Of a stretch of 64,000 nt of DNA, positions 1 through 8,750 are shown one piece after another. The DNA is taken from positions 930,001-994,000 of the forward strand of contig NZ_CP031219.1 in assembly GCF_003346775.1 (NCBI RefSeq), read 5' to 3'. The stretch comes from Malaciobacter mytili LMG 24559. Lineage in GTDB: Bacteria; Campylobacterota; Campylobacteria; Campylobacterales; Arcobacteraceae. A program made the position numbers and the translations under genes. Numbering within the stretch: position 1 is the first letter of the stretch; each line of letters opens with the position of its first letter. The notes below the pieces were generated by a model. The model saw nothing but the letters and a program-made list of their open reading frames with translations. It did no database searches and had not been told where the DNA came from.

Positions 1-119
1 TTTGGGATTATATTTTTTTAATGTTTAATAATTGTTAAGTAATAAAATTTTAATAATAATTTATCAAAAAATAAAAATTTTTAGATAAATTTTGTTACAA
101 TAGACACAATTAATTGGTA

Positions 120-132
120 AAAGTGACACTTT
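120..132. promoter_or_regulatory. 13-bp palindrome in the chemoreceptor leader
   Basis: AAAGTGACACTTT is a perfect inverted repeat about a central A (TAAAAGTG-A-CACTTTTA over 118-134). It lies 22 bases before the ATG of the PAS chemoreceptor and downstream of a possible -10 TACAAT at 95-100. An almost identical element sits upstream of the other chemoreceptor at 7087-7099. It may be a regulator binding site; the protein is unknown. Confidence 0.45.
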
Positions 133-154
133 TATTTAGATAGGAGATATTAAA

Positions 155-1726
155 ATGTTTAATTTTGGAAAAACTGAAGAAGAAATAGGAAGACTTAATG
201 CAATGGAAGAAAACTTTGCAATTATATCTTTTGAACCAAATGGTAAAATTATACATGCAAATGATAATTTTTTAAATGCTTTAGGATACAAACTTAATGA
301 AGTTGTTGGTAATCACCATAGAATATTTTGTGATAAGACATATACAAATTCAAAAGCTTATACCAAATTTTGGAATGATTTAGCAAATGGAATATCTCAA
401 ATAGATGAATTTGAAAGATTTAAAAAAGATGGTACTTCTATTTGGATTCAAGCTTCTTATACTCCTGTAAAAAATAAAAGTGGCAAAGTAACAAGAGTTA
501 TTAAATTTGCACAAGATATTACTGATTCAAAAAAAGTGATAGATGCTGTTAAAAATTCTATTGATTTAGCAAAAACAGGAATTATGAAACAAACTATAAC
601 TGAATCAACTAAAAATGAAGGAATTGAAAATCTTAAAAATGGTATAAATGAACTATATCAAATTGTCTCTTCTAAAGTTGATGGAGATTTAAATAAAATA
701 TCTACTTCTTTAACTTCTTTTCAAAATTTAAACTTTACACATAGAATAAGTGGTGATTTAGGGGAAGTATCAATAGGATTAAATAATCTAGCAGATATTA
801 TAAATGAAATGTTAGTTGAAAATAAATCAAATGGTCTAACTTTAGATGAAAGTTCAAATATCCTTTTATCAAATGTAGATAAATTAAATATTAGTTCTAA
901 TGAAGCAGCAGCTTCTTTAGAAGAAACAGCAGCAGCACTTGAAGAAATAACATCAAATATTAGAAATACTACAAGTAATATAGCAAAAATGTCTAGTCTT
1001 TCAAATAATGTAACTACTTCAGCATCACAAGGTGAAAAGCTTGCAAGTAAAACAACTGTTGCTATGGATGAGATTAATACTCAAGTAAGCCTAATTACTG
1101 AAGCTATAAGTATAATAGATCAAATTGCATTTCAAACAAATATTTTAAGTTTAAATGCAGCAGTTGAAGCTGCAACAGCAGGAGAAGCTGGTAGAGGGTT
1201 TGCCGTTGTTGCACAGGAGGTTCGAAATTTAGCTTCTAGAAGTGCAGAAGCAGCAAAAGAGATTAAAAATATTGTTGAGACGGCTAAAAGTAAAGCAGAT
1301 GAAGGGAAAGAAATAGCAAGTCATATGATAGATGGATATAAAGAGTTAAATCAAAATATTCAACAAACTATAACTCTTATTTCTGATATAGAGATGTCAA
1401 GTAAAGAGCAATTAACTGGAATTGAACAAATAAATGATGCTGTAACTCAACTAGACCAGCAAACTCAACAAAATGCACAAATAGCATCACAAGCTCATGA
1501 TGTGGCACAAATAACTGATAATATAGCAAAATTAGTTGTAAATGATGCCAATACAAAAGAGTTTATTGGTAAAAATGAAGTTAAAGCAAAAAATATTAAC
1601 TTAAATAAATCAAATTCGCATAATTCAAATTCAATTTATCAATCTTCTAAAAAAACTCCTATAAAAGTTGAAAGAAGTAAAACTATTACACCTAAAAATA
1701 ATAATGATGAGTGGGAAAGCTTTTAA
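155..1726 (+). CDS. Soluble methyl-accepting chemotaxis protein with N-terminal PAS domain
   Basis: This is a 523-residue chemoreceptor with no membrane segment, so it should act in the cytoplasm and signal through CheA/CheW. Residues about 20-122 form one PAS domain; its NHHRIFCD stretch resembles the PAS domains of BdlA and Aer-like receptors, which often bind FAD or haem. The conserved signalling hairpin, with the tip sequence [20 protein letters not shown], lies near 322-345. The last 60 residues are a polar, Asn/Ser/Lys-rich tail ending EWESF, which could be a tether for methyltransferase or other adaptation enzymes. The start is the ATG after GGAGATATT. The gene stands alone. Ligand and cofactor cannot be read from sequence; a redox or energy-taxis role is inferred. 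Confidence 0.92.
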   Translation: MFNFGKTEEEIGRLNAMEENFAIISFEPNGKIIHANDNFLNALGYKLNEVVGNHHRIFCDKTYTNSKAYTKFWNDLANGISQIDEFERFKKDGTSIWIQASYTPVKNKSGKVTRVIKFAQDITDSKKVIDAVKNSIDLAKTGIMKQTITESTKNEGIENLKNGINELYQIVSSKVDGDLNKISTSLTSFQNLNFTHRISGDLGEVSIGLNNLADIINEMLVENKSNGLTLDESSNILLSNVDKLNISSNEAAASLEETAAALEEITSNIRNTTSNIAKMSSLSNNVTTSASQGEKLASKTTVAMDEINTQVSLITEAISIIDQIAFQTNILSLNAAVEAATAGEAGRGFAVVAQEVRNLASRSAEAAKEIKNIVETAKSKADEGKEIASHMIDGYKELNQNIQQTITLISDIEMSSKEQLTGIEQINDAVTQLDQQTQQNAQIASQAHDVAQITDNIAKLVVNDANTKEFIGKNEVKAKNINLNKSNSHNSNSIYQSSKKTPIKVERSKTITPKNNNDEWESF

Positions 1727-1839
1727 ACTTCTCTCTCATACTTATATTTAACTTGTGTGATTTTTAATATATGATTATGTTTTTATTTTAAAGTGCACAA
1801 ATTATAAATTTTACTTGCTAATAAGCTATTAAAATAAAA

Positions 1840-1867
1840 AAGGTAAGAAGTTTTTACTTCTTACCTT
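1840..1867 (-). terminator. Intrinsic terminator of the superoxide reductase gene
   Basis: AAGGTAAGAAGT and its exact complement ACTTCTTACCTT form a 12-bp stem with a TTTT loop. Read on the minus strand it is followed by a T-rich run, as expected for a rho-independent terminator 23 bases after the stop of the minus-strand gene. Confidence 0.8.
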
Positions 1868-1890
1868 CCTAATAGAATAGGGCTTATAGC

Positions 1891-2277
1891 TTATTCTGCA
1901 ACTTCTACTGTTACGGGTGTACCTTCCCAGATACCATGCTTAGTACAGTATCCATGAGCAACTAAGTTAAGTTTTTTACCAGTTGGAATAATTGTAAAAG
2001 TTGTAGTATTATGAGCTTTAACATTTCCTAATGTTCCAGGTACATAAGTAGCTTTTGCTAATAATGTTTCCCCATTAAATAATGATACAGACTCAATATA
2101 GTGATCAAAATCATCTGGATGAGTATATTCATTACCCATTTTTACAGTTACTTCAAATGGCTCTCCTGCTTTTGCAGTTTCATTACAGTGAATAAATGGC
2201 GAGTGTCTATCAATTAAATCTTTTTTCGCTTCTCTTTCAACAGTATCTATATCAACATATTTGTTAATCTTTGGCAT
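1891..2277 (-). CDS. Superoxide reductase (desulfoferrodoxin/neelaredoxin family)
   Basis: This 128-residue protein matches the single-iron superoxide reductases, which reduce superoxide to hydrogen peroxide in the cytoplasm. The expected Fe ligands are visible: H25 (in RHSPFI), H53 (in THP), H59 (in DHY), and C111 with H114 in the CTKHG motif. There is no N-terminal Cys4 desulforedoxin domain, so it is the one-iron type. The conserved Glu-Lys pair before the first His in studied enzymes (EKH) is Asp-Arg here (D23 R24), keeping charge but changing the lysine thought to guide superoxide. The gene is monocistronic, with its own terminator at 1840-1867. It suits a microaerophile that uses electron-coupled rather than dismutating detoxification. 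Confidence 0.9.
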   Translation of the reverse strand: MPKINKYVDIDTVEREAKKDLIDRHSPFIHCNETAKAGEPFEVTVKMGNEYTHPDDFDHYIESVSLFNGETLLAKATYVPGTLGNVKAHNTTTFTIIPTGKKLNLVAHGYCTKHGIWEGTPVTVEVAE

Positions 2278-2412
2278 AGTTCTAACTCCTTAAAAAAATT
2301 ACAATTATTATATAATAAAAATTATTAATTAAATTGCAAGTATAGCTTTGTAAAATTATTATTTAAGAAAAAACTTAGTTTTTAACTTCAACTACTTTAT
2401 ACAATTATTAGG

Positions 2413-2418
2413 TATAAT
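2413..2418 (+). promoter_or_regulatory. -10 box (TATAAT) of thiL, close to the start codon
   Basis: A perfect TATAAT is followed by only seven bases (TTCCCCC) before the ATG at 2426. A transcription start at the normal distance would fall on or one base before the start codon, so the mRNA may be leaderless. No clear -35 hexamer is seen, which is common in Campylobacterota. Confidence 0.55.
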
Positions 2419-2425
2419 TTCCCCC

Positions 2426-3250
2426 ATGAATAAAGAAGACTTTTTTATAGAACAATTTTCCAAACAAACTAAATTTATTGGTGATGATGGAGCAGTTATA
2501 AAAGACTTAGTTTACTCAAGTGATGCGTTTTTTGAAAATGTACACTTTAAAAAAGAGTGGATGAGCTTAAAACAAATTGCTGCAAAAGCTATGCTTGTAA
2601 ATATCTCAGATGCAATTGCTATGAATGCAAGACCCCTTTATGCTCTTTTAACTGTTGCTATCCCTAAAGACTATACTCAAAGTGATTTAAGAAAATTAGC
2701 TAATGGCTTTAAAAAAGTAGCCAAAGAGTATAATATTCAAATCATAGGTGGAGATACAATATCAAATGAAAAATTAGATATTTCTATTACAATTATTTCA
2801 AAAACAAATAATCCAATATATAGAAGTGGGGCAAGAATAGGGGATTTAGTTTGTTATACTGGAGATTTGGGAACTTGTAAAAAGGATTTAAAAAAACTTT
2901 TTAAAGGTAAAAAAATTTCTTCAAAATCAAAATTTATAAAACCAAAACTAAAAGCAGAGTTTTTTTATGAAATTTCAAAATATATAAATGCTTCTTTAGA
3001 TATATCTGATGGATTATTTTTTGAATTACAAAGGGTTTCAAAAGCAAGTAAAGTTGGTTTTAAATTTTTTGAAAAAATAGATGAAAATATTGGAACTTCA
3101 GGAGAAGAGTATGAGTTACTATTTACTTTTCCCAAAAAGCATTTAGAAAAGATTATGAGTGCTGCTAAAAAGCACAAAGTACCTTTAAATATATTTGCAA
3201 AAACTATAAAAGGTAGTTTTGAAACTACTTTTAAAAATCACCATTTTTAA
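2426..3250 (+). CDS. thiL: Thiamine-monophosphate kinase
   Basis: ThiL phosphorylates thiamine monophosphate to the active cofactor thiamine diphosphate with ATP, the last step of de novo synthesis. The family signatures are present: GDDGAVI near residue 19 (metal and ATP binding), SSDAFFENVHF at 31-41, DISDG near 191 and SGEEYELLF near 225. At 274 residues it is shorter than the E. coli enzyme (about 325), with the loss in the C-terminal half, but both core AIRS-type halves remain. It is followed after 11 bases by truD, and the two are probably cotranscribed; the same neighbours are found in Campylobacter. The ATG follows a TATAAT box so closely that a leaderless message is likely. Confidence 0.92.
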   Translation: MNKEDFFIEQFSKQTKFIGDDGAVIKDLVYSSDAFFENVHFKKEWMSLKQIAAKAMLVNISDAIAMNARPLYALLTVAIPKDYTQSDLRKLANGFKKVAKEYNIQIIGGDTISNEKLDISITIISKTNNPIYRSGARIGDLVCYTGDLGTCKKDLKKLFKGKKISSKSKFIKPKLKAEFFYEISKYINASLDISDGLFFELQRVSKASKVGFKFFEKIDENIGTSGEEYELLFTFPKKHLEKIMSAAKKHKVPLNIFAKTIKGSFETTFKNHHF

Positions 3251-3261
3251 GGAATATTATA

Positions 3262-4326
3262 TTGACAAATTTACAAAGATATTTAAATCATTCAAAGATT
3301 GATGTTGTTTTCAAGCAAAGCAAAGAGGATTTTGTTGTTACAGAAATACCTTTATATGATTTTAGCAATGAGGGTGAACATTTAATTATTAAGTTTAGAA
3401 AAAAAGATTTAACAACTTGGGATGCTCTTTCAATTTTTGCAAATCATTTTGGTTGTAAAAGTAGAGATATTGGATATGCAGGATTAAAAGATAAAAATGC
3501 AATGACAGTTCAACATATCTCTGTGCATAGAAAATTTGAAGAAAAACTTGCTACTTTTTCCCATGACCAAATAAAAATTCTAGATACTACATATCATAAT
3601 AATAAGATAAAAATTGGGCATTTAAAAGGCAATAAATTTTTTATTAGATTAAAAAGAGTAAATCTTGTAGATGCAAAAAAAATAGAACAAGTTTTAGGAC
3701 AAATTGCCACTTTAGGTATGCCAAATTATTTTGGTTTTCAAAGATTTGGAATTGAGCAAAATAATTATGAAAAAGGTGAAGCGATTATAAATGGGACTTT
3801 AAAAGAAAAAGATAGAAAATTAAAGCAAATGTATATCAACGCTTATCAAAGTTATTTGTTTAATAATTGGCTTTCAAAAAGAATAGAAATCTCTAAGCTT
3901 ATTGATGCTTTTGAGCCAAAAGAGATATATGAAAAAATATCTTTACCTTTAGATTTAGTAAAAAGTATGAAAAAACAAGCCCATCCTTTTAAGATATTAA
4001 CAGGGGATTTAATGTCTCATTATCCTTATGGAAAGATTTTTCATGCCCAAGAGTTAGAAGCTGAAGCTGAAAAATTTTACAATAGAGATAGGGTACCTAC
4101 AGGATTACTTTGTGGAAAAAGAGTAAAAAAATCAATAGATGAAGCATTAACTTTTGAAGAAGAGTTTACTAAAAATATCCCAGAAGATGGTGCTAGAAGA
4201 TTTGCTTGGATTTTTCCTGAAGAAGTTGAAAGTAACTATAAAGAAGATAAAAATTGGATGGAACTTCAATTTTATTTACCAAAAGGTTCTTACGCTACAG
4301 AGTTAATTTCAGAATTAATTCATTAA
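3262..4326 (+). CDS. truD: tRNA pseudouridine(13) synthase TruD
   Basis: TruD converts uridine 13 of tRNA-Glu to pseudouridine. The 354-residue protein carries the family's catalytic stretch GYAGLKDKNA at 71-80, with the nucleophilic Asp at D77, and the later NYFGFQRFG and NAYQSYLFN stretches typical of TruD. The start is TTG at 3262 with AAGGA (3249-3253) eight bases before it. It sits 11 bases after thiL in an apparent operon. Length and motifs are normal for the family; nothing suggests loss of function. Confidence 0.93.
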   Translation: MTNLQRYLNHSKIDVVFKQSKEDFVVTEIPLYDFSNEGEHLIIKFRKKDLTTWDALSIFANHFGCKSRDIGYAGLKDKNAMTVQHISVHRKFEEKLATFSHDQIKILDTTYHNNKIKIGHLKGNKFFIRLKRVNLVDAKKIEQVLGQIATLGMPNYFGFQRFGIEQNNYEKGEAIINGTLKEKDRKLKQMYINAYQSYLFNNWLSKRIEISKLIDAFEPKEIYEKISLPLDLVKSMKKQAHPFKILTGDLMSHYPYGKIFHAQELEAEAEKFYNRDRVPTGLLCGKRVKKSIDEALTFEEEFTKNIPEDGARRFAWIFPEEVESNYKEDKNWMELQFYLPKGSYATELISELIH

Positions 4327-4381
4327 AAAATCAAAAAAATGTCATCTTTGACCTATTTTTCTTATATTTATAAGTAAAAAA

Positions 4382-4411
4382 AAGATAGACTTATATATCT
4401 AAGTTTATCTT
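4382..4411 (+). promoter_or_regulatory. Hairpin next to the ribosome binding site of the CheZ-like gene
   Basis: AAGATAGACTTA (4382-4393) and TAAGTTTATCTT (4400-4411) pair over 12 positions, with one G-U, around the loop TATATC. The Shine-Dalgarno AAGGG starts at 4412, immediately after the stem, and the ATG is at 4423. It may be a translational control hairpin or a regulator site. There is no U-tract, so it is not a standard terminator for truD. Confidence 0.45.
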
Positions 4412-4422
4412 AAGGGTCATAG

Positions 4423-4782
4423 ATGAAATATGAAGAGTTAATTAAAGAACTATGTGATGTAATTAAAGAGTCAGAACATAATGCTTGCAAAATATATGAA
4501 GACTTTGAATTCATCCAATCTACAATTGAATCTTTTGATTTATCAATCAGAGAAAAAGAAAAAATCTCAGAAAAAATTTCAAATTCTTTAGGCTTATTAC
4601 AGCATCAAGACTTACATAGACAAAAAATTGAAAGAGTTGTTAATTTTGTTTGCGAAAAAAACAACATTGATAAATCTTTATATAATTTAGCAACTTCAGC
4701 TAAAACTATTGGTCCTTGTGATTGTAATGATACTATTTCAGATGATGAGTTAGAAGCTTTAATTAAACAGATGCAACAATAA
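4423..4782 (+). CDS. CheZ-like chemotaxis phosphatase (putative)
   Basis: This 119-residue, mostly helical protein has the stretch QHQDLHRQKIE at 60-70. It places Asp63 and Gln67 with the same D-x3-Q spacing as the catalytic FQDLTGQ of CheZ, which speeds dephosphorylation of CheY-P. The C-terminus, DDELEALIKQMQQ, resembles the short acidic CheY-binding tail of CheZ. It is about half the length of E. coli CheZ, so it would be a minimal form. Two Cys in a CDC stretch near residue 98 are unusual. It lies tail-to-tail with a chemoreceptor gene, which fits the role. The assignment rests on a short motif; another small helical protein remains possible. Confidence 0.5.
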   Translation: MKYEELIKELCDVIKESEHNACKIYEDFEFIQSTIESFDLSIREKEKISEKISNSLGLLQHQDLHRQKIERVVNFVCEKNNIDKSLYNLATSAKTIGPCDCNDTISDDELEALIKQMQQ

Positions 4783-4803
4783 AAGAAGTTTTAAACTTCT
4801 TTT
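4781..4803. terminator. Bidirectional terminator between convergent chemotaxis genes
   Basis: AAAAGAAGTTT and AAACTTCTTTT form an inverted repeat of 11 bases per arm centred between the CheZ-like gene and the minus-strand chemoreceptor. The flanking A and T runs let it end transcription from both sides. Confidence 0.7.
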
Positions 4804-6994
4804 ATTTTAGTTTTTTACAAGCTACTTTTTTTAGATTATTTAATTCTGTAAATATTTTAAGAGATTCTACTTCTACTTCTTTTGCTCTATCATTTAAAGC
4901 TTTATTATCTTCTTTATTACTATTTGCTTCAACTAATTTTTGAAGTTTAGTATTTAAATTTGAATTTAATACTTTTAAATTCTCTAAAATAGCAGTATCT
5001 GCTAATGTATTTGATGATGAGTAGTTTGTTATCCATTCATTCATAGATTTATCTTCAGCTACTTTCCATTTTTGGTAAGTACCTAGTTTAGAATATACAT
5101 TATCTTTTAGTCTTAAAATTTCAACTTTTAATTTAGCAGTATCATATACTAAATCTACATTTGCAACACCTTCTCTTGCTTCTTGTAAGAAACTTGCTCT
5201 TGATGCTGCAGTTACTAGTGAGTCAGACATATGTGCAATTTGAGCTGACATTTTAGAAATATCATCTGCAACTGATGCATTTTTTTGAGTTGCTTGGTCT
5301 AAGTTTGTAACTGCATCATTAATTTGAATAATTCCTCTTTCTTGTTCTTTAGATGCAGTTGCAACACTATCAATCATCTCAATTGTATTAGAGATTTGCT
5401 CATTTAGTTCTTTATATCCATCAATCATATTATCAGAGATTGATTTACCTTCATTTGTCTTTGTTGTAGCATCTTCCACTAAATCTTTTATCTCTTTAGC
5501 AGCTTCAGCACTTCTATTTGCTAAGTTCCTTACTTCTTGTGCAACAACAGCAAATCCTTTTCCTGCTTCACCGGCAGTTGCTGCTTCAACTGCTGCATTT
5601 AATGAAAGAATATTTGTTTGAAATGCAATTTGATCAATTACTTCAATAGCTTCATTAATTGCACTTACTTTTTGGTTTATCTCTTCCATTGCAGTTGCCG
5701 TTGTATTTGCTAACTGCATACCTTTTTTAGCTGAATTTGTAACATTTTGAGCTAAAGAGGCCATTTTTACAGTTGCTTCTGTATTTCCTTTAATATTAGC
5801 TGTAATTTGCTCTAATGCTGCAGCTGTTTCTTCTAAAGAAGCTGCTTGTTGATTTGAAGAACTAGATAAATTATCAGATGCTTTTGATAATAAATGAGTA
5901 TTTTTACTTAATTCATCACCCGTATTCATAATCATTGCTAAAATTTCAGAAGTATTATTTCCTACAAGTTTAATTCCAGCAGCCAAAGAACCTAAGTCTC
6001 CATATATACCTTTATCATCAATTTTATAATCAAATTTTGATTCAGAATAATTTCTTAAAGTTTCATTGATTTTATCTAAAGTGGCTTTTGTACTTAATAT
6101 CATCATATTTAATTTATTTTTTAAATCTTCCACATAAGGGTTAGATGCTGTTGCATTTACTTTATAAACAAAAAAACCATTTCCAGTTTTTTCCAATACA
6201 TCATTTGCTTCTTCAATAACAAGTTCGTCTTTTTTTAAGCCTTCTCTTACTTTATCCATATATGAATTAAATAAGACTGCAACTTCTCCTATTTCATCTT
6301 TTGATTGAACTTCTAATTTTATATTTGTATCATTTGAAGTAAGTAGGTTTTCAAATCCTTCTTTTAACTTATTAATAGGATTTGTTGCTTTTTTTACTAA
6401 AATTAAAACAAGACCAATAGTAACCCATCCAAGTATTGTAGAAATAATTAATATTTCAACAACTAAATCATAAATTCTACTATCAGCTTCATCTAAAGAA
6501 AATGTTAAATCCATAACCCCAATAACATCACCTTCTTGCTGATTAGCATGGCACATTAAACACTCTTGTGTAGCAATCATTGGTTTAATCATTCTTAAAT
6601 CATGACCAGAATCTGTTTTTACTTCTAAGATTTGAGATTTTTTATTTTTAAATGATTTTAAAATATCTTCATCAGTAGTAAATTTTTCTCCAGGATTATA
6701 CATTTCAATAAGAGGTTGGCTCTTTGCAACAACAAGTTCTTTTACACCTTTTATTTCTCTTGCTTCTTCTTCAGCTTTTTGAATTTGTACAGGATCACCT
6801 GTATTCATAGCATTTCTTAAGCTTTGAAACATAGCCGTATTTAACATATCTAAGTTTTCTTTTGTTGTTGCTATTGAATCAGCTTTTACACTTTTAGTAG
6901 TAAAAAAAACAATAGTTAAACTACTTAATGTCATTAAAATAAGTAGTGAAAAGATTATTTTATTACTTATCTTTCTTGTTATTATTTCGAGCAT
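4802..6994 (-). CDS. Membrane chemoreceptor with periplasmic haem-c binding motif
   Basis: This 730-residue methyl-accepting chemotaxis protein has a membrane helix near 13-32, a periplasmic domain to about 177, a second helix near 178-200, a HAMP region and a cytoplasmic signalling hairpin (same tip as the receptor at 155-1726). The periplasmic domain holds ECLMCHA with C145, C148 and H149, a c-type haem attachment motif, followed by GDVIGVMDL, as in DUF3365/Tll0287-like sensors. It probably reads redox state, oxygen, NO or a similar haem ligand. The last 130 residues are helical and placed like the zinc-binding CZB domain of cytoplasmic receptors, but I cannot see its His/Cys ligands. A 13-bp palindrome shared with the other receptor lies about 95 bases upstream. 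Confidence 0.9.
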   Translation of the reverse strand: MLEIITRKISNKIIFSLLILMTLSSLTIVFFTTKSVKADSIATTKENLDMLNTAMFQSLRNAMNTGDPVQIQKAEEEAREIKGVKELVVAKSQPLIEMYNPGEKFTTDEDILKSFKNKKSQILEVKTDSGHDLRMIKPMIATQECLMCHANQQEGDVIGVMDLTFSLDEADSRIYDLVVEILIISTILGWVTIGLVLILVKKATNPINKLKEGFENLLTSNDTNIKLEVQSKDEIGEVAVLFNSYMDKVREGLKKDELVIEEANDVLEKTGNGFFVYKVNATASNPYVEDLKNKLNMMILSTKATLDKINETLRNYSESKFDYKIDDKGIYGDLGSLAAGIKLVGNNTSEILAMIMNTGDELSKNTHLLSKASDNLSSSSNQQAASLEETAAALEQITANIKGNTEATVKMASLAQNVTNSAKKGMQLANTTATAMEEINQKVSAINEAIEVIDQIAFQTNILSLNAAVEAATAGEAGKGFAVVAQEVRNLANRSAEAAKEIKDLVEDATTKTNEGKSISDNMIDGYKELNEQISNTIEMIDSVATASKEQERGIIQINDAVTNLDQATQKNASVADDISKMSAQIAHMSDSLVTAASRASFLQEAREGVANVDLVYDTAKLKVEILRLKDNVYSKLGTYQKWKVAEDKSMNEWITNYSSSNTLADTAILENLKVLNSNLNTKLQKLVEANSNKEDNKALNDRAKEVEVESLKIFTELNNLKKVACKKLK

Positions 6995-7086
6995 TGAAAG
7001 CCCCTTTTTCTTTAAGTTTATTTATTATATAATGAATTTTATTTATATATTATTATTTCTAATATAAAATAGAATATTTACGTAAA

Positions 7087-7099
7087 AAAGTAACACTTT
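7087..7099. promoter_or_regulatory. Second copy of the 13-bp palindrome near chemoreceptors
   Basis: AAAGTAACACTTT differs by one base from AAAGTGACACTTT at 120-132. It lies in the divergent space between the haem-type chemoreceptor (start 6994) and ruvA (start 7132), about 60 bases upstream of a minus-strand TATAAT at 7029-7024. It is a candidate site for a shared regulator of chemoreceptor genes. Confidence 0.4.
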
Positions 7100-7131
7100 A
7101 ATAAAAAAAATAAGAAAAGAGATATATTGAA

Positions 7132-7692
7132 ATGATTGTTGGTTTGGAAGGTAAAATTGAGAGGAAAGAGCCTACATTACTGCATATTAATGTAAATGGA
7201 ATAATCTATGAAGTATTTGTTTCTCTTAATTGTAGCTCGAAAATAACGAAAAATGAAGTGAAATTATTTGTAACACATATTATTCGTGAAGATGCTCAAA
7301 ATTTATATGGTTTTGTAGATATAAATGAAAAAAAACTTTTTGATACAGTTATTAAAATAAATGGAGTTGGGCCAAAAGTTGGCCTTGCAATTTGTTCTAC
7401 TTTTACACCTTCTTCTTTTTCTCAAATAGTAAGTTCAAATGATATTTCAATGCTTAAAAGAGTTCCTGGTATTGGACCAAAAGGTGCAAGTAGAATTTTA
7501 GTTGAATTATCTGGATTTGTTATTGACTTTAATGAACACGATGCAAATAGTTCAAATGCTTCACTTGAAGCTTCATTGGCTTTAGAAACTTTAGGGTTTA
7601 AAAAAGATATAGTATCAAATATATTAAAAAGCTGTACAAGTACAACTACAAGTGAACTTGTAAAAGAGGCTTTAAAAAAATTACAAAAATAA
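7132..7692 (+). CDS. ruvA: Holliday junction branch migration protein RuvA
   Basis: RuvA binds the four-way junction and loads the RuvB motor for branch migration in recombination repair. The 186-residue protein opens with the typical MIVGLEGKI of domain I. It has two helix-hairpin-helix motifs, [10 protein letters not shown] near 79 and [10 protein letters not shown] near 109, and a small C-terminal domain III that contacts RuvB. It heads an apparent operon ruvA-ddl-hydrolase-murF-HIT with short gaps or overlaps. RuvB and RuvC are not in the window. Confidence 0.96.
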   Translation: MIVGLEGKIERKEPTLLHINVNGIIYEVFVSLNCSSKITKNEVKLFVTHIIREDAQNLYGFVDINEKKLFDTVIKINGVGPKVGLAICSTFTPSSFSQIVSSNDISMLKRVPGIGPKGASRILVELSGFVIDFNEHDANSSNASLEASLALETLGFKKDIVSNILKSCTSTTTSELVKEALKKLQK

Positions 7693-7708
7693 TTTTAGGA
7701 GAATAAGA

Positions 7709-8749
7709 TTGAAGTTAGGTATTGTTTTTGGTGGAGTTTCTTATGAGCATGAAATTTCAATAGTTTCGGCTATTGCTATGAAAGATGTGATTAATGCAGA
7801 ATTTGTTTATATTTTTTTAGATCAAAATAGAGACTTCTATCATATCCCAACACAAATTATAAAATCAAAACTTTTTAGTAGTGGTGAATATAAAAAATGT
7901 GAAAAGGTATCTTTAAAAAAGAGTGGATTTTATACTCAAGGTGGATTTTTATCTAAAGAAAAATTATTAGATATGGATTTGGTTTTAAATATAATGCACG
8001 GTGCAGATGGTGAAGATGGAGTTATAGCTTCACTATTTGAGTTTAATAATATCTCTTATATAGGGCCTAGAAGAGAAGCATGTAGTGTAAGCTTTAATAA
8101 GTTTCTTACAAAAGGTTATGCTTCAAGTATAGGTGTAAAAACTATTGATTATAAATATTTTACAAAAAATGATAAAATAGAAATTGATGAATATCCAGTT
8201 ATTATAAAACCTGTAAGACTTGGAAGTTCTATTGGTGTAACTATTGTAAATAATACTCAAGAGTTAGAGTATGCTTTAGATGTAGCTTTTGAGTTTGATG
8301 ATGCTATTATTGTTGAACCTTTTATAAAAGGTATAAAAGAGTATAACTTAGCTGGTTGTAAAATAGCAGGTGAATTTAACTTTTCAATTATTGAAGAACC
8401 TCAAAAAGCTGATTTTCTAGATTTTGATAAAAAATATTTAGATTTTTCTAGAACAAGTAAAGCTTTAAAAGCTGATATTAGTGAAGAGTTACAAGAAGAA
8501 ATAAAAAAGAATTTTAAAGCCATTTATAATACTTTATTTGATGGGGCAATAATTAGATGTGATTTCTTTGTAAAAGATAATGAAGTATATTTAAATGAAA
8601 TAAATCCTGTTCCAGGAAGTATGGCAAACTATTTATTCTCAAATTTTGATGAGATAATTAAAAATTTAGCTACTTCTTTACCTAAAACTAGAAAGATAAC
8701 TATAAACTACGAATATGTAAATAAAATTCAAGCAAGCAAAGGTAAATAA
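7709..8749 (+). CDS. ddl: D-alanine--D-alanine ligase
   Basis: Ddl joins two D-alanines with ATP to make the dipeptide that MurF adds to the peptidoglycan precursor. The 346-residue ATP-grasp protein shows FGGVSYEHEIS at the N-terminus, the loop RLGSSIGV near 173 and the metal-binding end LNEINPVPGSM near 298. The start is TTG at 7709 after AGGAG. It follows ruvA by 16 bases and is one base from the hydrolase. Its partner enzymes are also here: alanine racemase at 41312-42334 and MurF two genes downstream. Confidence 0.95.
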   Translation: MKLGIVFGGVSYEHEISIVSAIAMKDVINAEFVYIFLDQNRDFYHIPTQIIKSKLFSSGEYKKCEKVSLKKSGFYTQGGFLSKEKLLDMDLVLNIMHGADGEDGVIASLFEFNNISYIGPRREACSVSFNKFLTKGYASSIGVKTIDYKYFTKNDKIEIDEYPVIIKPVRLGSSIGVTIVNNTQELEYALDVAFEFDDAIIVEPFIKGIKEYNLAGCKIAGEFNFSIIEEPQKADFLDFDKKYLDFSRTSKALKADISEELQEEIKKNFKAIYNTLFDGAIIRCDFFVKDNEVYLNEINPVPGSMANYLFSNFDEIIKNLATSLPKTRKITINYEYVNKIQASKGK

Positions 8750-8750
8750 C

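Noticed and set aside
4802-6200. CZB zinc domain at the end of the haem-type chemoreceptor
   Set aside because: The region is in the right place but the His and Cys ligands are not visible, so I mention it only as a possibility.
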